From Ceratorhiza oryzae-sativae (Eukaryota; Basidiomycota; Agaricomycetes; Cantharellales; Ceratobasidiaceae): a stretch of DNA of 64,000 bases. The stretch spans positions 868,001 through 932,000 of the forward strand of contig JARWMV010000236.1 in assembly GCA_030998015.1 (NCBI GenBank). The letters run 5' to 3'. Position numbers and translations under genes: made by a program. The notes beneath the pieces are model-generated. The model was given only the letters and a program-made list of their open reading frames with translations, did no database searches and was not told where the DNA came from. Below, in pieces: positions 10,076-21,741 of the stretch. How positions within the stretch are numbered: the stretch's first letter is position 1; each line of letters opens with the position of its first letter.

Positions 10076-13000
10076 ATGGAGTCCGAAGCGTATGACGCCC
10101 AGGCCACCCTCGCCCAGTACTGGGACGATGCCCCCACTGACACCTTAACTGATGTCAAAGAGTCTGTCACCGCTGTTGCCTCTGAGCCCAGCGTGTGGTG
10201 GACGGGCGTCTATGGCTTGCTTGCCACCGCAGCCATCTACTGGATTATTTTCTACGTCAGAGGCTCACTCCGCACCCGGCGTGAAAGGATCGCACAGAGG
10301 TACAGCTGTCTTGCATCCAGTTTTTTTGCACTCTGCTAATGTTTTTGCAGGGAACTTCGTCGACGACACGGCATCCCAGACAGCGATACCCGTCCTTTCA
10401 ACGTTGCGTACCATGCGGCCTCGATAGCGGCCCGCGATGCCAAGCGTCAATCCATGTCTTCCCAGCCCGAGCAACCTCCCAGCGCGCAAAATACGACCCC
10501 TTCAACCAACGTTGTAGAGGGCCTCCGTCCCCAAGGTAGCTCCACGCCATATACCACAATTACACAAGTCCCTAACAATTTTCGATTTACTCATAGCCCG
10601 CGCTCGACCCCCGATCCCGACCTTCCCCGGCCAGCCAGCAGCCCGTGTCCCATCAGGTCACTTTACTTTTGCCCAAACACAGCCCCAGGCCGCGTCTAAT
10701 TCCGCATACGGTTCAGCCCGTGGCCTTTCCCACCTCCCCCATTCGGCCTCGACACCGTCTGGGGACCTGGCTACGATGCCGAGGGATTCCGTGCCGCATC
10801 CGTCCCAACGGTCCCGACAGTCGCGACACGCTCGGCATTTGTTGTCCCTCCTGCGCCAGGCTCTCGTCGATCAAGTGGCACCTATGCACACTCGGTCTGG
10901 CCGAACGTCGCACCTGGTCTTCGGCCGCTCGTCCGATGCCAACAACTCACACGACCGGTAATCTCTCGCAGGCCCGAGCGAGGAAGCGCTTGTATCTCAC
11001 CGCGGACGAGGAGGCCGACAACCATCACACGGGAATGCCCAACGACAAGCGCTCTCGTACGGCCGGCTGGGGATCCGAGGCTATGATCGACGGAGACAAT
11101 GAACCACTTTGGGCGCAATCTTACCCTGACGAGGCTAAACCGGCACCCGAGCAGTACGAACCCCAGGCCGGCAAGAGCAAGGGCAAACGACTCGCCGATG
11201 ACACGGAGGGCGATTTGCGGACCGAAGGAAAACGCCGACACACCAAGTCCAAGTCTCAGCGCACCAAGCCCTCCACTGTTCAGGAAACCCGCGGGACCAA
11301 GCGCGAGCGCAAGGAGATCGATACCGCCTCTGTTCTCAATGACGTCATGCCTGTCCATAAACGTGGTAGGGCCGGAGACATCGATCTATCCATGGTTCAA
11401 GAGGAGGATGACGCAGAGGAGGAAGATCCCACAGTTTCACGCGACCCCCTTTGCGGTGGCCGTCGCATCGGACAAAAATGGACGGCTAACGGTCAAGAAT
11501 TTATGGTTGGTGCCAACGGCGAACGATTGAGGTTTGTCACGGTCAAGGAAAGCCGGAAACGTTATTACATGGTAAGTTGTAAATTTTCAGAGTGCGGCCA
11601 TCATTTGCTTATTCTGAGCCTAGCCCGCCGACTCGAAACATGCCGATAGCCTCCACAAGATTGACGTGTTTGTTGAGAAATGGCTCAATGAGGAGCAATA
11701 CGCCAAGGCCAAGGCTGACGGGCTGCTTGCCTGGCAAGAGAATGAAAACATTCCCAAGGACTCCAAGCCTGTGCCATCCGACAACGCTTCCGAAGGCAAG
11801 GAAAACCAAAATCAGGAAGAACGGCCTCGTTCAATCTCAACCACGGCGATCACGGTCAGCAGGGTAAGTTATATTCTCCACTCAATCTTTGCGCGCCTAA
11901 TTTGCTCAATCGAGATTGTTCAGGCTCAGCGTACCGCAAACACTGTCTGGAATACCCCCGGTCAGTCTCCGCTCACGAGTCATCCTCTCAGCAACCCATT
12001 CAATACCCCTCCATCGGCTACAACTCCTGAGGCTTCCGGCCCGAGGCGCGTACGATACAGCATGGGCACACTGCCTCCGACCTCGAGCGTGAATAGGTCG
12101 ATTTCGGTTTGGGAAAAGCAAGAAAAAGAGGCGGCGGCATTGAAAATTTTGCGTGAGCGAAGGAAGGCTGAAGCCGCCAAGGCGGCACCAGTTCCTACCC
12201 CCGCACCCGTGCCTACTTCTGCGCCAGCTGCAGTTCCGACTCTCAAGGTTACCCCACCGTCCGAGACTACTACGCCCAAGGTTCCTCCACCTGCTGCCCC
12301 GGCCCCGGCCGCCACAGCAACGGCTGCGCCGGTCAAAGCGCCCTTTAGCTTCGCGCCTTCGGCACCCAAGCCAGCCGACCCAGCTCCAGTCCCCACACCC
12401 GCCCCTGCTGTTTCAAACCTCTTTTCATTTGCTCCGAAGAGGGAAGAGGCCCCCAAGCCACTGTTCCCGATTGCTCCTGCTGTCACTGTTAATTCGGCTC
12501 CCGCTCCATCGTTGTTCCCGGCCCCCGCCGCCCCTGCTACCGCCGCTGTAACCGCACCGGCTGCTGCTGCTGCTCCGTCACCGTTTGCAGCGCCGGCCGC
12601 TAACGCCTCTTCTGTTTCTTCGCCGTTTGCTGCTCCACCTTTGTCTGCGCCCAGCAAGCCGCCATCGTTCTCGTTTGCGCCACCCACTACCTCGCAACCA
12701 GTAGCCCCTTCTGTCGTTTCTTCCTTTGGCGCTCCTGCTTCGACCCCGGCAGCCCCCTCGTCTGCCACCACTCCATTGTCATTCGGCCAGATGCCAGCTG
12801 CTCCTAGTGCGGCAGCAACCAAGCCCATGGGAGGATTTTCGTTTGGACCCACCCCGGCTGCAACGTCCGCTCCGTCTTCTGTCCCTGCCCCATCTCCCTT
12901 TGGAGCACCAGCCCCAAAGCCAGCATCAAGCAAGTTCTCCTTCAACACTGGCAACGCAAACCCGAGTGTGGCTACCGAAACCAAGCCGGCTACTCCCGCA

Positions 13001-13627
13001 TTTTCATTTGGAGGCGATTCAAAGCCTGCGGTAGCCCCCACCACAAGCGGTTTCGGCAATACCTCGGGAGCGCCCAGTGTATTCGGCAACAACGCTCCCA
13101 AGCAGGCAAACGTCTTTGGGAATTCGGCTAACAGCACCCCTGCAGGCTTCGGCAGCAGGCTAAGCAATGGTAGCACCACTGGCTCAGCGTCTTCATTTGC
13201 GTTTGGTGCTAACAAGCCAGCAGCTACTCCGTCTGCTACCACTGGCTTTGGCACGCAGCCACCCGCTCCAGCACAAGCGTTTGGGGCAACCGCTCCGGCA
13301 CCAGCTGCTTCGGGTTTCAAGTTTGGTGAGACAAATGGTACTGCACCTGCTGCCACGACCTCGGGTTTCCAGTTTGGAGCATCCAAGCCTACTCTGTCTA
13401 TACCCACGACCAACGCATTTGGCGCGCCTCCTTCTGCAACGCCTACCACTGCCAACGGAAATCTCTTTACGTCTGGTGCGAACAACGCGCCCCCCGCTGT
13501 GGCGTCCCCAGCCACGCCCTCCAAACCGACGTTTAATCTCGGTGCTGCCGCATCGCCCGTCATGGGCACCCGACAGATTAGCACATCCAAGCGGGTACAG
13601 CGCGCAATGTCCAAGCCTCCTCAATGA
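10076..13627 (+). CDS. FG-repeat nucleoporin-like protein with N-terminal transmembrane segment
   Basis: The first exon encodes a short acidic N-terminus, then one hydrophobic segment (VYGLLATAAIYWIIFYV, about residues 44-60) followed at once by arginines. The middle is basic and nuclear-looking (KRLADDTEGDLRTEGKRRHT; KRGRAGDIDLS), then a conserved-looking block (LCGGRRIGQKWTANGQEFMV ... DVFVEKWLNEEQYAKAKADG). The C-terminal half is Pro/Ala-rich with many FxF, FG and GxFG units (FSFAPSAPKP, SFGAPAS, GFSFGP, FGNTSGAPSVFGN, GFKFGET, GFQFGASKP). One TM helix, NLS-like region and FG tail is the architecture of vertebrate POM121. Introns near 11573 and 11865 keep frame. Two single-base losses are needed to keep frame in the middle (CCC at 10717-10719 and GG at 10916-10917), or else unusual introns. 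The gene ends RAMSKPPQ. Confidence 0.75.
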
Positions 13628-14781
13628 CCTCCTATTTTCTGTAAATAAGCTCGTAGATGTGGGGTCGTGTCGGTAGGTCCGCCTTGGCGGACATGCATTT
13701 GTATCGTACAAACGTTTTGGCGCGTTTTCGGTTTTTTTCTTCGTTCATTTTCTTTTTTTAAGTTGTTGTAAATTACTCCCGTACTGTTGTGGTAATTTTC
13801 ACGTGTGCTCTGTGGCTGTCGGCCGCATGGTCTCTTGAATCGCTCATGACTTTTTGTGATGATATGAGAGTAGTTGCTATGGTCTCAATTCAAATATGCT
13901 TCGAGTTGAGTCTAACACTGGTGCAAAGGCCGAATCGTTTGGAAGCTCGATTTAATATTTTGTGCTGTGAGAGATGTGCACCGCTCATGCGTTGGAGCGA
14001 GCACGTGACTAACCTAATCTGGCGCCAATCGCCGAACAGCAACCCGCTGTTTCTCGGCGCCAATTGAAACGCTCTTAGTACCTGCTCAGCACTCGGCACA
14101 CGGCCCGAGTCTTTTGAAGGCTCGCACCAACGGTCCACACGTTGTTGTGCGGACGCCCGACAGCCTTCGGGGCTTGTGCAGGAATCGCCTCTGACGCAGC
14201 GCAACGTGTCGGAAATGCCGGGCCTTGGACCGGGGCGGCTGCTCAGGCCAACATGGATGAGCGATGAGCTGCGGGGTTATGAGCGCATGTGGTGCTGGTG
14301 GGGGCCGCCTGACGGTGACTCAGGGCATTTGTATGTTCGGGATGCGCACCCGGCTCTTGTCATGTCCGCAGATCGCACCGGTGATGAACGTACGCACAAG
14401 TCACTTGCACTCATCAGCCGTGCGTGTGTTGTTTACCACAGGTCTTGTGCCGTGCCGGACGCGCGGTTCTGGATCCGCATGAGCGAAGCATTGTACTTCT
14501 TGCACTTGGGGGTGTTGACTCTGGGTGTCTTGTCCTTCCTGGATGAGCGCGTCCGGCTGCGGCGCGCGATACAATGAGGCTCGCCGCGTTCAGACCATAG
14601 CAACCGTTCCAGCCGGGATCCGGCGCCCGCAACTCGTGCAATTCCTGGCTCATCCCGGTCTGTGCCACTTGCTCATCCGAGCCACAAGTCTGGAATACAA
14701 AAAGGTGAGCATCTGACTGCCTTGAAACTCACATTACTTAGTTTCATCACTTCCCCTTACTCACTTGTCCAAATCCCGCTC
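13628..14781. other. Intergenic stretch, 1.15 kb
   Basis: It starts with T-rich 3' flank of the FG-repeat gene. A CACGTGAC box sits at 14002-14009. An open frame of 133 codons (14176-14577) exists, but it has no recognisable domain, no splice context and a composition unlike the neighbours, so I do not call it a gene. Confidence 0.4.
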
Positions 14782-15483
14782 ATGTCTCGATACGTAGCAT
14801 ACGAGAAGCGAAACTCAACCGGGGTCGATGCTCTCCAAGATTGGATGAACAAATCCAACGCAACGGTGGAATGGATCGAATCTAGTGCGCACGATTCACG
14901 GAACATAATAGAGCACGTAGTCATACCCGTCCGTAAGTATAAGGCCCGATGGAACGCACGCCAAACATCTCGCTGACTAGTGCTAGTGTCGCATGATTTT
15001 TTCAACCTTATTCCAATGCGAGAACCCGGATGTGTACCTTTCAGAGCAACCGCCTTTTGTGAAGAAGAGGCTACAGCAGGAGTCGAAGATGTCGTATCGC
15101 GTTGGCTCGAGCATCAAAATGGAAACGGCTCTATGGGACAGGTCCTGCTTGATAGACGAAGGTTCGAGGTGTGGCGGAACCCTAGTCAACGACCGCACGC
15201 CCAATTTATTGCAGAACTTGTGGAATGTGAGTCCGAATATCCAGGGCCCGATTCTCTTGAGGGCTAACGCTTATATTAACAGACGTTTGCCGCCTCGAGA
15301 AAAGAGCCATCGTGGAGTGCACGGGAAGAGGTCCTAGCAAGCAAGCGGCGAAGAACGATGCAGCTGACCGGCTAATTGACGGGAAAAGATACTGTGTAAG
15401 TCTTTTGACAATGTCCGATGCGCTTGCGGGTAGCTAAACACAGCGACTAGATGTTCTGGCTCCGCGATAGGCACCGATCCTAA
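14782..15483 (+). CDS. Small protein with double-stranded RNA-binding-like domain
   Basis: I read four exons giving about 190 residues. The C-terminal half fits a dsRBD: first helix VEDVVSRWLEHQN, strands RRRFEVWRNPS and HAQFIAELVEY, then RAIVECTG and the signature second helix GPSKQAAKNDAADRLIDG. Its Ser-Lys-x-Ala-Ala-Lys is the RNA-backbone contact motif of the family. The N-terminal half (VDALQDWMNKS, VEWIESSAHD, IEHVVIPV) looks like the first helix and two strands of another, incomplete dsRBD. No catalytic domain is attached. The last exon adds only MFWLRDRHRS. It lies upstream of EMG1, same strand, about 360 bp apart. dsRBD proteins bind structured or viral RNA, pre-rRNA or RNAi intermediates; which applies here is unknown. 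Confidence 0.6.
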
Positions 15484-15840
15484 TTTCAGCCAATGAAAGT
15501 GGCATTCTTTATGATTATCTTGATTGATTGGTTTCTATATAATATCTTCTGAGGCTTGCATGTAATACGGTTCTTTCTATACAATTTATTTATTTATGGA
15601 TCTCGATAGCAGGCACTTGAGTATCGGGGATAGTGTTTAAATAGGTTTGGTCTTGATTGGCGCTTATCAAAGTCAACTTTTTCGTTTATGGATCTTGCTT
15701 CTGACCACTTGGATAACACCTTGCACCCTCACACGTTCCAACAATTTTGAAAGGCGCTTTTTTGATTTCAGAGTATATATTTGATGCCCAGAAGTTAAGG
15801 TACACCCCATCTTTCTCCCCTCGTGATTGAGCTCAGCGAT

Positions 15841-17274
15841 ATGCCAGTGCCATACATCGACTTTCCCCAAGGAATGAGCACCAAGAACCGCACTCGCCGA
15901 CACTCTCAGACTGGTCCACACCCAAAGGATCTTACTTCCGGAATCTCCCGCAAACGCTCTCAATCCATGGAACAGGTTAACCGCAGCGCGCGTGTCGCCA
16001 AAGTAGCACGGGCGGTCGTCGAATCCGACTCGGGATCCGTCCCTGCCGACGAGGATGAGGTCGTGCTTGCGGGCGCTGCAGACGAATCTATGGACACGTC
16101 TGAGGACCGCCCGACCAAACCCCTCCCGGTAGCCAAGCGACGTGTTATCCCAACCAACCCGACGATGGTACCTATCCAACCGACGGTTCCCCGTACTCCG
16201 GTTCAAAAAGCTGCTGCGCGGAGGTTGATAGTCGTGCTTGAGCAGGCCTGTCTAGAAGCATACAAAGTGTCTTCTGGGTCGTCATCACGAGGAGGGCCCG
16301 GAAGGGAGAGCAAAGATGCGAAATATGCGCTTCTCAACTGTGACGATCATCAGGGCATCCTGGCAAAGACTGGGAGGGACATTGCGGATGCGCGCCCCGA
16401 CATTACGCACCAAGTGAGTCTATTCGTACACTTTCGCCTGTTTAGCTAACGGCTTGCTAGTGCTTGTTGACGCTACTCGATTCCCCGCTCAATAAAGCCG
16501 GACGGTTGCAGGTGTACGTACATACGGCGAAGGGTGTTCTTATTGAGATAAATCCGCATGTACGGATACCGCGCACTTTCAAGCGGTTTTCGGGACTTAT
16601 GGGTTAGTCGGAGCTGGAGCTGCATTTACCCCCGCTGACGAAATTTCACACAGTGCAACTGCTCCATCGACTGAGCATCCGAGGTGTCAACGGCTCAGAA
16701 AAGCTACTCAAAGTCATCAAGGCACGCCTGAAGCATCCATTCAATTTACCATATACTGAGTGCTTCGCCTACAGAACCCGGTTACTGACCATTTCCCTTC
16801 CAACACGTACAAAATCAGTGAGTGCACCGTCTGAACATCCTCACGGCATACGCTCACCACACTACCTGATATCAGCTTTGTCCGGTGACGCCGAGACAGT
16901 CAAATTGTCCAAGTACCTGCCAACATTGCCAGAGACCCACTCAATTGCTGTCTTTGTTGGCGCAATGGCGAGAGGGTAGGAGCATGGATTTTCTGATGCT
17001 CAAAAAATCGCTCACCTGTTTATAGGAAAGACGATTTTGCTGATTCGATCGTGGACGAAAAAATCTCAATAAGCGAGTATGCGCTATCCGCATCGGTATG
17101 TCTTCCGCGCATGATCTCCTCATAGTCCTTATCTCATAGCACTTTCTCCCGCTGTGGTAGGTTGCATGTGGCAAGGTCAGTCGCTGTTTGCGAGATTCCT
17201 GACGCCAAGCTGATGAGGTTTTTTCGCTTTTAGTTTTGCTGCGCATTGGAGGATCTTTGGGATATTGTATGATA
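15841..17274 (+). CDS. EMG1: EMG1/NEP1, rRNA small-subunit pseudouridine N1-methyltransferase
   Basis: SPOUT-fold methyltransferase of the nucleolus that methylates a hypermodified pseudouridine of 18S rRNA and is needed for 40S assembly. The conserved core is unmistakable: [105 protein letters not shown] and the C-terminal [21 protein letters not shown] charged, Ser/Arg-rich extension of roughly 100 residues precedes the core; the start could also be the ATG at 15874. The intron at 16722-16774 must use GC-AG ends to give KVIKNP. Residues VACGK are encoded by a 15-nt microexon (17161-17175). The next gene, SEC14, starts 244 bp downstream. Confidence 0.95.
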
Positions 17275-17518
17275 TTTTGTATTTCGGACCACAGGCTGTG
17301 ATTGTTTTGTTCTGGTCGCAGCTATTAGCGCGCGTTTACATCTTAGTGGATTTATTAAAATAATGCAAATCAGATACGCGAGGCGCATCATTTGTTTGTC
17401 CCAGGGACAGGGCTCCAATTGACCAGGGGACCAGCTCCAAACGACCACACCGTTCATTCACCCAAAGGATACCTCTTACGATCCGCGTATCTTTAGACGC
17501 CTATAGCCCCATCTAAAC

Positions 17519-18602
17519 ATGCCTCCTGCTGCTGCTCCTACTAGGTAGGTTTGGGCCTAAAATCGGCCTGAAACGGGTGGCTGACGACCAACCTCCAGAG
17601 ACCCGCTCTCCGGACACGTGGGCCACCTCACCGACGACCAGGCCAAGGCCCTCAAGCAATTTAGGGAAGAACTCACGGAAGCCAAGTATTATGACAAAAA
17701 TCGACACGATGATGCGACCTTATTGCGATTCTTGCGTGCGCGCAAGTTCGACCTTGCGAGGGCAAAGGAGATGATCATCAACTGTGAGAACTGGCGCAAG
17801 TCGTTCGGTGTGGATGATATTGTAAAGTAAGGTGTTCTGGGGTCGTGCAATTTAGTGGCTGACATACCTGGCGCGTAGAAATTTTGACTTCAAAGAAAAG
17901 GCGGAAGTGGACAAGTACTATCCGCAGTTCTATCATAAGATGGACAAGGTACGTAATATTACCCGATATGTGATCCTTGTTGACGACGAAATCCAGGATG
18001 GACGACCGATATACATTGAGCAACTCGGCAAACTCGACATCAAGGCGCTCTACGCGGTGACCACTCAGGAGCGTCAACTTCAACGACTCGTCTGGGAGTA
18101 CGAAAAGTTCCTCACCGACCGACTTCCTGCGTGTTCTGTGGCTGTTGGCCAGCCTGTCGAGACCTCATGCACGATCCTTGACCTCCAGAACGTCGGCCTG
18201 GCCAATTTCTACAAGGTCAAGGACTACGTCATGCAGGCGTCCAAGATTGGCCAGGACTATTACCCCGAGTGTATGGGCAAGTTCTACATTATCAACGCCC
18301 CATACTTGTTCTCTACTGTCTGGGCGTTTGTGAAACCCTGGCTTGACGAGGTCACGGTTGCCAAGATCGCGATCTTGGGCTCGAATTATAAAGGTACCTT
18401 GCTTGAGCAGATCCCCGCTGAGAACCTACCGGCTAGCCTCGGCGGTGCTTGCAATTGCGAGGGTGGATGCTCGCTTGCTGACCAAGGCCCTTGGCGCGAT
18501 CCCAAGACCCAGGCCGCGGTCAAGGACAAGTCTGGAGCATCTGGACCGACGGGAACAACGTCGGCTGAACCTGCAGCAGCAGCCTCTGCACCTACTGCAT
18601 AG
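17519..18602 (+). CDS. SEC14: SEC14-like phosphatidylinositol/phosphatidylcholine transfer protein
   Basis: A cytosolic lipid-exchange protein that couples phospholipid metabolism to Golgi secretion. The N-terminal CRAL-TRIO-N helices (SGHVGHLTDDQAKALKQF; HDDATLLRFLRARKFDLARA) are followed by the lipid-binding CRAL-TRIO domain: KDGRPIYIEQLGKLD, LDLQNVGLANFYKVKDYVMQ, YYPECMGKFYIINAPYLFST, VKPWLDEVTVAKIAILGSNY and the gate/terminal LPASLGGACNCEGGCSLAD. A short Ala/Pro tail ends the protein. A tiny first exon encodes MPPAAAPT. The 51-bp intron after HKMDK stays open in frame, so an unspliced reading would insert a spurious 17 residues. Length (about 290-300 residues) and motifs fit the family with no breaks. 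Confidence 0.95.
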
Positions 18603-18938
18603 GTGCGCTTAGTTTTAATCCAGAAGTTCGGGAGGGATTCTCATGCTTGTTCAGGTGCCCTCTGCCTTACGGACTGTATTAGCGTCGGCTATCGGCCAGA
18701 TTTCCTTATCCCATCTTCTCGTGCTACATGTTAATGCCAACAACATGAATGATATATACATTGTTGCCTAAAACCTTTCATTAAGAAACTACTAGTTAAC
18801 TATTGCCGTTCGTAAATGGATGCAACCATTTTGAGCCTGCCAATTTATTACATCAGCAACCTAATTCGTCACGGGGACGCGTAAGACGCGCCGCTGCTCA
18901 TCATTCTTGACCACACCAGCCACCGGCCTAAACCGATT

Positions 18939-20204
18939 ATGTTAGAGGCAACCATATTACTGTGAGTTTGCGTTACAGAGGCTAGCTAAATCACATTGCT
19001 TAATCAAACTCAGGATTGATAACTCCGAGTACATGCGGAATGGCGACTACCAGCCTTCACGCTTTGGTGCCCAGGCAGATGCTGTGAATGTGGTGTTTAA
19101 TTCCAAAACGGAAGCCAATCCGGAGAGTACAGTTGGGCTCATGACTATGGCAGGCAAGGCGTGAGTATCTCTTTTACAGTCTCCTACCGTTGGTCTGACC
19201 GCACAACTAGACCGGAAGTGCTTGTGACACCCACCACAAACCACGGCAAGATCTTGTCAGCGTTACATACAACCAAGATCGGCGGAAATGTGGACCTTCA
19301 AACGGGCCTCGCTGTAGCTCAGCTTGCGCTCAAACACAGGCAGAACAAGAACCAGAGACAGCGGATTATTGTATTCCTTGGCTCCCCGCTTGAGGCGGAC
19401 GAAAAGAGTCTGATTCGACTGGCAAAAAAGCTGAAGAAGAACAACGTTGCTGTTGACGTTGTTTCTTTTGGAGAGGAAGATGTGAACGAGTCGCTATTAA
19501 GAACGTTTGTGGACAATCTGAATTCGTCCGACAATAGGTGAGTGGGAATCGATTCTTGGACAAGAGCACATTCTAAATACGGCGCACAGCCATCTTCTAA
19601 GTATCCCCTCTGGTGCGAATATACTCCTGTCAGACGCAATAATATCATCACCGATCCTCGCGGGGGAGGACCGCGTCCCCCCAGGAGGGATGTCGGGTGG
19701 AGAGGGTGGTGGAAGCAACCAGTTCGAGTTTGGAGTGGACCCGAGCCTGGATCCCGAGCTTGCGATGGTGCGTAACCTGAAGGAGCAGGCTGTTTATGTA
19801 TTCTAACCTATATGCAGGCTCTGCGTATGTCTATGGAAGAAGAACGCGCGCGTCAAGGAGCAGCAGCTTCGGGCTCTGCGGCACCATCGCTCCCACAAGT
19901 ACCGGAATCAGTTGAACCGAATGCCCCGGGCGGAGTAGGCACTGTGGCGGCAGCCGCTGCTGGTGCTGGAGCTGCAGCGGGTGCCGCAGCGGAGACTGTC
20001 CCTTCAATGGAAGAAGACGAGGATGACGCATTGCTGGCTCAGGCAATTGCGATGTCTCGGGAGGACCAGGGCGGAGACATTGAGATGGACGATGACGAGG
20101 CGGACGCAGATGAGGTAGACGAGGAGATGAGCGAAGAAGAGGCCATCGCTCGCGCTATTGAGATGAGCATGAAGGAAGAGGAGGAACAGGCCAAGAAGAA
20201 TTAG
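18939..20204 (+). CDS. RPN10: RPN10, 26S proteasome ubiquitin receptor
   Basis: A regulatory-particle subunit that captures polyubiquitinated substrates. The N-terminal von Willebrand A domain is clear ([87 protein letters not shown]). Three ubiquitin-interacting-motif-like helices follow: [29 protein letters not shown] and [17 protein letters not shown]. The first pair is separated by an Ala/Gly-rich linker, and acidic stretches surround the last two. The tail is short and lysine-rich (EQAKKN). Five or more exons, all in frame. The start at 18939 is fixed by the first exon MLEATILL joined to IDNSEY across a 5' GTGAGT intron. It is in a plus-strand run with SEC14 and UPRT. Confidence 0.95.
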
Positions 20205-20286
20205 TTGAACGCACACTTGAATCGTATCCACATATTCTGCTCAATTATGTATTAAGCGCCGCCCCTGCCGAGCTTGATCGGCGTAC

Positions 20287-20294
20287 CACGTGAC
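20287..20294 (+). promoter_or_regulatory. CACGTGAC box upstream of UPRT
   Basis: A Cbf1/USF-type E-box with the extended CACGTGAY form lies 132 bp before the UPRT start codon, in the 221-bp spacer after RPN10. The same octamer type recurs in other gene-start spacers of the window (14002, 32687, 55504, 55550, 57403, 60250). Confidence 0.35.
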
Positions 20295-20425
20295 CGGATG
20301 CGGATCATAGATCGCCTACTGACAGTTCGCATCCTGACGCCTGGAGCTTGCTCTTGACGTCTTGGTTTTACGTGTCTTTTGCTCTCACTTTCTCTTCCTC
20401 TCGCTGAACAGATTGTAAGCTTGAA

Positions 20426-21741
20426 ATGGCTGTTTCCGACCATCCTTCGTCCCAAAGCTGCCCTGCTGCTCTTCCCCCCAACGTCGTCACGCTTCCTCAG
20501 ACCGCGCAGCTCGAGGCCCTCTATACCATCATCCGGGACAAGGACACTCCTCGGTGCGTGGAGCACTTTAAAGTCCCAACTTGCTCTGATTGCTTTGTAG
20601 GGGGGATTTCATTTTCTACACTGACCGAATCATTCGGCTATTGGTAGAAGAAGGTGAGCACGCGACCTGGATATACCCAGTCGAGATGCTGAGCACATCA
20701 TACCCAGGCCTCAACCATCTTCCCGTGATCCCAAAGACTGTCGAGACACCCACAGGCAAGTTAACCACCTTGTTGATGTGGCGCTCCCGCTAAATAATAT
20801 GCCTCTGTAGGGGAAACATACAATGGTGTCGGTTTCGAGGGGCGCATCTGTGGTGTGTCGATCTTACGTGCTGGCGAGGTCGGTCGTGTATTACCTCACA
20901 GGAATGATTTCTAATGGCCCTATCATTCAGGCGATGGAGGCAGGGCTACGTGAAGTGTGTCGTAGCGTCCGAATTGGCAAGATCCTCATCCAACGTGTGA
21001 GTCTTATCAAGCTTCGTGGGCCTGGCTGTTTTCTGAAATTGGTCTAGGACGAAGAGACAGCAAAAGCCAAACTTTTCTACTCCAAGGCACGTGTTTTGTG
21101 CCCATGCGAGTTTGGCCATTATATCCTTACACCTTTGACAGCTCCCTGACGACATCGCCCAACGTTACGTCTTGCTGCTCGACCCTATGCTTGGTAGGTT
21201 CTCGGTCATTATTCTAAATGTTCATATTCACCTTTCTGTGAATAGCCACAGGCGGTTCTGCTATTAAAGCAGTCGAGGGTCAGTTGGTTCCGTATATGCG
21301 CGGATAACGGGTCTTTTTAACGACCCCCTATAGTTTTGAAGGAGGCTGGAGTAGCTGAAGAGAGGCAAGTACATTTGCTGCGAGCATATGCCATAATCTC
21401 ATCTTTATTGTAGGATTATGTTCTTAAATCTGGTACGACCGCCCTCCTGACCCTTCATCTTGGAATCTAACAACTGTGCCTCATAGATCGCCTCCCCTGA
21501 AGGCATCCGAGCTTTCTGTGGGAAATACCCCGCGCTTCGCATGGTGTGACAGCCTTTCGTCTTTAAGCTTGCTTTCTCTTATCGTAAATTGTCCAGATAA
21601 CCGGGTGGATCGACAAGGGACTGAACGAGAAGGCTTATATTATCCCTGGTCTTGGAGATTTTGGCGAGAGAAGGTAATGCGGCTCTTCCTTAGCGAGCGA
21701 ACCCAACTGATCGACATTCATCCAATAGGTATACTTGTTGA
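20426..21741 (+). CDS. FUR1: Uracil phosphoribosyltransferase
   Basis: A pyrimidine-salvage enzyme converting uracil and PRPP to UMP. The N-terminus (VVTLPQTAQLEALYTIIRD) is typical of fungal FUR1. The body has GDFIFYTDRIIRLLVEEG, GFEGRICGVSILRAGEAMEA, the PRPP loop LLLDPMLATGGSAIKAVEVL, IMFLNLIASPEGI and VTAWIDKGLNEKAYIIPGLG ending FGERRYTC. About ten exons are very short; the exon 21414-21432 is only 19 nt. Two introns, 20756-20810 and 21365-21413, must use GC-AG ends (both AG|GCAAGT) to keep the family sequence. The stop lies three codons into the last exon, as usual for the RRYTC end. No frame breaks. Confidence 0.95.

Noticed and set aside
11980..13614. 544-codon Gly/Ala-rich open frame on the minus strand
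   Set aside because: Antisense shadow of the Pro/Ala/FG-coding exon of the nucleoporin-like gene; the codon pattern of the plus strand explains it.
14176..14577. 133-codon open frame on the plus strand
   Set aside because: No recognisable domain, no promoter or intron context; chance frame in a GC-rich spacer is more likely.
17950..18000. 17-residue insertion VRNITRYVILVDDEIQ in SEC14
   Set aside because: It is a 51-bp GT-AG intron open in all its codons; splicing gives the canonical KMDKDGRPIYIEQL.
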